Source: Cryptomeria japonica (lineage: Eukaryota > Streptophyta > Pinopsida > Cupressales > Cupressaceae). Taken from it: DNA of 64,000 nucleotides. Below are positions 59,480-64,000 of the stretch, in pieces (within the stretch, counting starts at the first letter, position 1; each line of letters starts with the position of its first letter). The position numbers and the translations under genes are program-made. The notes under the pieces were generated by a model, which saw nothing but the letters and a program-made list of their open reading frames with translations, did not search any database and was not told the origin of the DNA. Location of the stretch: assembly GCF_030272615.1 (NCBI RefSeq), contig NC_081407.1:143350897-143414896 (forward strand). The letters run 5' to 3'.

Positions 59480-60523
59480 TGTTTGTATTTTGGTATGGTT
59501 TTGTCATTGATGTCAACACCTACTTTGGAGATCCAACAACATTCACCGGCAAGCAGTAATCTGTGCAACAGTTACTGGTATATGATTCACCGGTAGGATA
59601 TATTGTTCACCAGTACTTGGAATGACATGGAAGACACTTGGTAATGTCGAAGACATCATGTGGACACTTTATTTTAAGTAATAATCATTGGTATATTCAT
59701 ATTTGCATATTTGCTTTTACCAGCAAATAGGTCCAGGTTATCTAGGGTTACACCGGCAGGTTTATCTTTTCTAGATCAGCATGGCACACTATGGAGATGA
59801 TTTATTATTGTTGTAAATGCATTAAGCTAACATGTTTTATCAGTTACTACATTGGATATTATATTATTTGTAAAATGTTTTTATTGTAATATCTTGTAGA
59901 GCCCACCTACTAAAATTGGTCTTAGGGTATGGTATAAATGTAAGATCTTATTTGTAAAGATCAAGTGTCAAATGCGAAAAAGATTTAAGTGAAGGTATAT
60001 GCGAGATCAAGCAGAGGCATAAATGAAGACATCATTTGAAGGTGAAGTTAGGTTTTTGTACAAGCATATCAGCATTACAACGATACTGAATCCAACATAT
60101 GAAGATGCTATTTTGTGTAGTAAATTCTTATTGGATTTAACCATCCAATTGTAGTCAGTGTGACTCCCATTTGTGATTGAGTAGTGAGCTCTAAGCTCTT
60201 GGCCTTTCTGCATGTGCAGACCCCTTTTGTACACTTACTATCTGCAGTAGTATCATCTGATTGTAGGTAAGGTTTCCCACCATGGTTTTTCCCCTTATAG
60301 GGTTTCCACGTACAAATATTGGTGTCATGTGTTGTGGATGACTTTATGTTTATGTTTCATGCATTAATCCTTACCGGTATAGCAATTTACTATTAACACT
60401 GTCTACCGGCATAATTAACTAGTTTACCGGCATTAAGCATTAAGTTGGTTAATTAGTTTTTGGTTTGAATTTATTAGACAACCCATTCACCCCCTCCCTC
60501 TTAGTTGTCTTTGGGACCTAACA
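59480..60523 (+). repeat. 5' LTR of element F
   Basis: About 1,044 bp, TGTTTGTATT to CCTAACA. It matches the solo LTR at 50898-51867 in reverse complement. ACCGGT/ACCGGC words lie at 59544, 59590 and elsewhere. TATAAATG is at 59933, and the hairpin motif at 60276-60313. Confidence 0.88.
59933..59940 (+). promoter_or_regulatory. TATA-like box of the F LTR
   Basis: TATAAATG about 450 bases into the LTR and about 340 bases before the conserved hairpin. The solo LTR has a matching TATA-like word on its minus strand (around 51395). Confidence 0.5.
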
Positions 60524-60537
60524 ATTGGTATTAGAGC
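60524..60537 (+). other. Primer-binding site of element F
   Basis: ATTGGTATTAGAGC directly after the LTR, identical to that of element C. Confidence 0.85.
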
Positions 60538-60580
60538 ATAGTCCTCTTTTTGCAGAAGTTTAACAACTTGAGGAGATCCA

Positions 60581-61490
60581 ATGTCTACTAATTATTTCAG
60601 GAAGGACAGTCCTAAACTTGATGGAACCAACTATGGGATATAGAAGATCAGAATGGAGACACATTTGAATTACATTGGTAAAGACATCTTGAAAGTTACT
60701 AAGAATGGTTATACTGCTATTGTAGCTACTCAGATTACTCCAACCACATTAGCCAAAGATGAAAAAAATGATTGCAAAGCAAGAGAAGCACTCTTGAGCG
60801 CATTATCAGATCAACAAATCATGGGATTATCAGATAGGTCTACTACTAAAGCTATTGGGGATCACTTGGAAACACTGAATGAAGGAGATTCCACAGTCAA
60901 AATTGCAAAACTCGAAAGCTTTTGAGTCAGGTATGAACATCTGAAAATGGAAGAAGATGAAGGGATATATGCTTTTATGGAAAGAGTAAATGAAATTGTT
61001 TTGGGTATCAAATGTTGTGGAGGAACCTTGAGTGAGGATGAGATTGTTTCAAAAATCTTAAGAGGTTTGCCACCGGCATATAAAATGAAGGTTACTGCTA
61101 TAAATGAGTTGAGAACAATGCCTAATACATCAGTAACTAGGGATACATTGATTGGAAAACTTTCAGCTTTTGAAATTGAGGAATTTGGTCCTGTTGCTAC
61201 TATAAAGATAGATTTGGCCTTTAAAGCATCAACATCATCTGCTCCATCATTTGACAAATCAGACTGGAGAGCCTTTTATGCAAGAGAACTTGAAGAAACC
61301 AGAAAGGAGAATGAAGAACTTGAAGAACTTGAAGCACTTTTTGAAAGAAAAATGCCAAAAGGTCCAATTTGAAGTAACTATGAAGGTAAAGCACCCTTTA
61401 AATGTTTTAATTGCAATAAGATTGGTCATATGGCTTCAAGATTCCCTGATAGACATGCTAGACTAAGAGAAGAAGCTAGAAGAACATAGA
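60581..61490 (+). pseudogene. Gag of element F
   Basis: The frame starts with ATG at 60581, shortly after the primer-binding site. L-D-G-T-N-Y-G near 60618 opens the UBN2 gag domain; stops are at 60641 (Trp expected), 60923, 61370 and 61487. The knuckle near 61400-61445 reads C-F-N-C-N-K-I-G-H-M-A-S-R-F: the last Cys is Phe. Confidence 0.85.
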
Positions 61491-61930
61491 AGCCTAATCT
61501 TGAATGTCAGAGATACAGATTTAAGAAGAACAAAGATAAATCTTATTACATTGTTGATGAAGGTGTGACTGATGATTCTGATGAGGATCCAACAGATAAT
61601 GGATGGGTTTTTGTTGCTATAACAGAAGATCAACTAGCACCTATTTCTCAACCGGTAGAACAAGCCCTAGCAGCTAAAGTTGAATCAAAGGATGAATGGA
61701 TTATTGACTCAAGATGCTCACATCATATGACTGGAGACAAAGGTAAATTATTGAACTTTCAAGAATACAATGGAGGTTTAGTAAGATTTGGAGATGACAA
61801 AGCCTGTTCAATCAAAGGTAAGGGTTCAATATCTCTTGATGGTAAACATAACACTGACAATGTCTACTATGTTGAAGGATTAAAGCATAATCTTTTAAGT
61901 GTTGGTCAATTAGTTGAGAAAGGTTTTTAG
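61491..61930 (+). pseudogene. Protease of element F
   Basis: The active site reads I-I-D-S-R-C-S-H-H-M near 61701: the Gly of D-S-G is Arg, a G-to-A change. The domain ends with V-E-G-L-K-H-N-L-L-S-V-G-Q-L before a TAG at 61928. Confidence 0.85.
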
Positions 61931-63100
61931 TTACAATTTAAAAACGGAAAATGCAAAATCATGAATAGAACTGGTTTGGAAATTGCAACCGGTAATCAGA
62001 CTAGAGGTAATATCTTTCATTTGAATAACAGTGAAAAGGCATGCTTAATTGCACATATAGATGAAAGTTGGTTATGGCATAAGAGACTATGTCATGTAAA
62101 CTTTGATTGCATGATAAAAATCAGTACTTCTAAGATAGTTAGAGATCTACCTAAAATTGTGAAACCTCGGAACAAAATTTGTAAGGAATGTCAATTTGGA
62201 AAACAAGTTAGAGCTAGTTTCAAAAGTATTCCAAAAAAATCCAATAATGCTCTTGATTTAATTCACACTGATTTATGTGGTCCAGCTAGAACTAAAATCT
62301 TACAAGGTGATAGATATTTCGTGCTAATTATTGATGATTATTCTAGAATGTGTTGGGTTACTTTTCTCAGAGAAAAATCAGAAGCACTTGGGAAGTTCAA
62401 ACTATTCAAAGTAATGGTTGAAAATGAAACCGATAAGAAAATCAAATGTTTAAGATTATATCAAGGAGGAGAATTCACATCTAAGGATTTTAATACATTC
62501 TATGAAGTGAATGGAATCAAAAGACAATTATCAGCACCTCGGACACCATAGCAGAATGGAGTTGTTGAAAGGAAAAACAGAACTATCTTGGATGCAGCAA
62601 GAAGTATGTTATTAGAAGCAAAACTACCACATGTGTACTGGAGAGAGGCAGTAAGCACTATTGTCTATACATTCAATAAAGTTCACATCAAAGGTGAAAC
62701 CGATAAGACCCCTCATGAACTATGGCTTGGTAATATTCCTACTCTTAAGTATTTCAAAATTTTTGGAAGTAAATGTTATATCAGAAGAGATGAGTATATT
62801 GGAAAATTTGATCCTAGAAGTGATGAAGGAATATTTCTTGGTTATTCATCTAAGAGCAAGGCATATAGATGTTTTAATAAAAGATTGCAGAAAATTGTTG
62901 AGAGTACAAATGTAAAGATTGATGAATAATTCAGAGGAACTTCAAGGTATATAGACTCTGAACTAGAAATAGAAGTTATGACAAATGAACCTACACTGAA
63001 TCCACTGGTACATAATGAAGATCCAGTTACCTTGGTATCATCAGAAGATTCCATAGTAATTGAAGAACAACAACAAACAAAGACACCTCGGTATGTAAGA
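61931..63100 (+). pseudogene. Integrase and linker of element F
   Basis: In the same frame. W-L-W-H-K-R-L-C-H-V-N-F-D near 62070, H-T-D-L-C-G-P near 62265, then L-R-L-Y-Q-G-G-E-F near 62452 with Tyr in place of the second catalytic Asp. A TAG (62549) stands within the P-Q-Q-N-G motif. The Glu (V-V-E-R-K-N) near 62560 is intact, and a further stop lies at 62927. The linker carries R-Y-V-R-L-N-H near 63090. Confidence 0.87.
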
Positions 63101-64000
63101 CTGAATCATTCTAAAGATCAGATAATTGAAAACAAATTTAAAGGAGTTATGACAAGAGGAAGATTGGCAAGTGAAGAGGTATGTCTTATTTCTCAAATTG
63201 AACCATCATCTATCAATAAGGCATGTGAAGATAAATTTTGGATTAAAGCTATGGAAGAAGAATTAGGACAAATTGAGAAAAATAATACTTGGACATTAGT
63301 TCCCCGGCCTAAAGATAAAAATGTAATTGGAACCAAATGGGTATTTAGAAACAAACTTAATGAAGATGGAAAGGTTGTTAGAAATAAAGTAAGACTAGTG
63401 TGTAAGGGATATTCTCAGAAAGAAGGAGTTGATTATAATGAAACCTTTGCACCGGTAGCCATAATTGAGGCAGTTAGATTATTCTTGGCTTTTGCAGCTC
63501 ACAAGGATTACAAAGTTTATCAAATGGATATTAAATGTGCATTTTTGAATGGAGATCTTGAAGAGGAAGTTTATATTGAACAACCTGATGGATTTTCTTT
63601 GACAGATGACAATGATATGGTTTGTAGGTTAAGAAAAGCTTTGTATGGATTGAAACAAGCCCCAAGAGCTTGGTATGCAAGATTGGATAACTATCTTTTA
63701 AAGATTGGTTTTACTAAAGGAAATGTAGATAGCAATTTATATTACAAAGTAAGTAATGATGACATCTTGATTATTGAAGTATTTGTTGATGATATAATCT
63801 TTGGAGGAGAAGATGGATTATGTAAAGAATTTTCTCTTGAAATGCAGCAAGAATTTGAAATGTCTATGATTGGAGAAATAAAATTCTTTTTAGGATTGCA
63901 GATTGTACAAACTGATAAAGGTATATTTTTGAGTCAATCTAAGTACTTGAAATAACTACTTAAGAAATTTAGGATGGAGAACTCTAAACCAATAAGCACA
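63101..64000 (+). pseudogene. Reverse transcriptase of element F, cut by the window edge
   Basis: In the same frame. [10 protein letters not shown] near 63330, [12 protein letters not shown] near 63520, [12 protein letters not shown] near 63640, and the catalytic F-V-D-D near 63785. Open from 62978 to a TAA at 63953, then continuing. RNase H lies outside the window. Confidence 0.9.

Larger units (their letters stand above)
59480..64000 (+). mobile_element. Element F: Ty1/copia element, right end outside the window
   Basis: 5' LTR at 59480-60523, primer-binding site, and gag-pol in a single frame from 60581 to the window edge, in the order gag, protease, integrase, RT. The 3' LTR is not in the window. 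Eight in-frame stops and two damaged catalytic sites make it inactive. Confidence 0.9.

Noticed and set aside
58972-59568. Minus-strand ORF of 198 codons near 59000
   Set aside because: Hydrophobic reverse complement of the Lys-rich ORF on the plus strand; it also crosses the F LTR edge.

Overview
This window is repeat-rich nuclear DNA from a land plant. I found no intact host gene, no tRNA or rRNA gene and no CRISPR array. Everything I can assign is a transposable element or its decayed remains: Ty1/copia and Ty3/gypsy LTR retrotransposons, one L1-type LINE with a plant-style C-terminal RNase H, and extra ORFs of unknown function carried by the elements. The AT-rich base composition, the plant mobile domain ORF, the very long LTR elements and the slow, substitution-dominated decay (many nonsense codons but few frameshifts) fit a large plant genome. 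A gymnosperm is my guess, but the sequence does not prove it.

Layout. 1-1156: 3' end of one gypsy copy (E1). 1302-9256: element A, a copia-like LTR element with a coiled-coil/zinc-knuckle gag and a second long ORF but no pol. 9257-9671: a chimeric junction joining the start of a second A interior to the end of a B interior. 9672-21118: element B, a Tat-like gypsy element (gag, protease, integrase tail, no reverse transcriptase) with an antisense plant-mobile-domain ORF near its 3' end. 21119-31602: copia element C on the minus strand, its left LTR cut to about 85 bp at the B edge. A short non-autonomous copia element, G (22073-26323), is inserted in its RNase H. 31603-50606: gypsy element E, lacking its 5' end, with gag, protease, an RNase H placed before RT, RT-RNase H, integrase, a tandem-repeat spacer and a long extra ORF. 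Copia element H (39243-46657, minus) is inserted in that ORF. 50607-52245: copia fragment D, interrupted by a solo LTR (50898-51867). 52246-58195: a LINE. 58196-59479: an unrecognised ORF. 59480-64000: copia element F, running off the window.

Insertion order read from the boundaries: E lies in D, C and H lie in E, G lies in C, and the solo LTR lies in D. Target-site duplications support H (GAACC), the solo LTR (ATACC) and G (AACTA/AACCA). Almost every coding region is broken by in-frame stops that look like cytosine-to-thymine changes (CAG, CAA, CGA or TGG turned into stops), as expected for long-methylated silenced elements.

The genes do not form a host pathway. Each element carries modules for its own copying (gag particle, protease, integrase, RT-RNase H), while A, B and G lack some of them and would have depended on other elements. 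The observations I rate highest are an RNase H domain upstream of RT in E, a 127-bp tandem array with a conserved hairpin in E, five consecutive palindromes in each B LTR, a conserved hairpin shared by the LTRs of several copia families, and a weak sequence signature that may link the extra ORFs of A, B, E and the unknown ORF.
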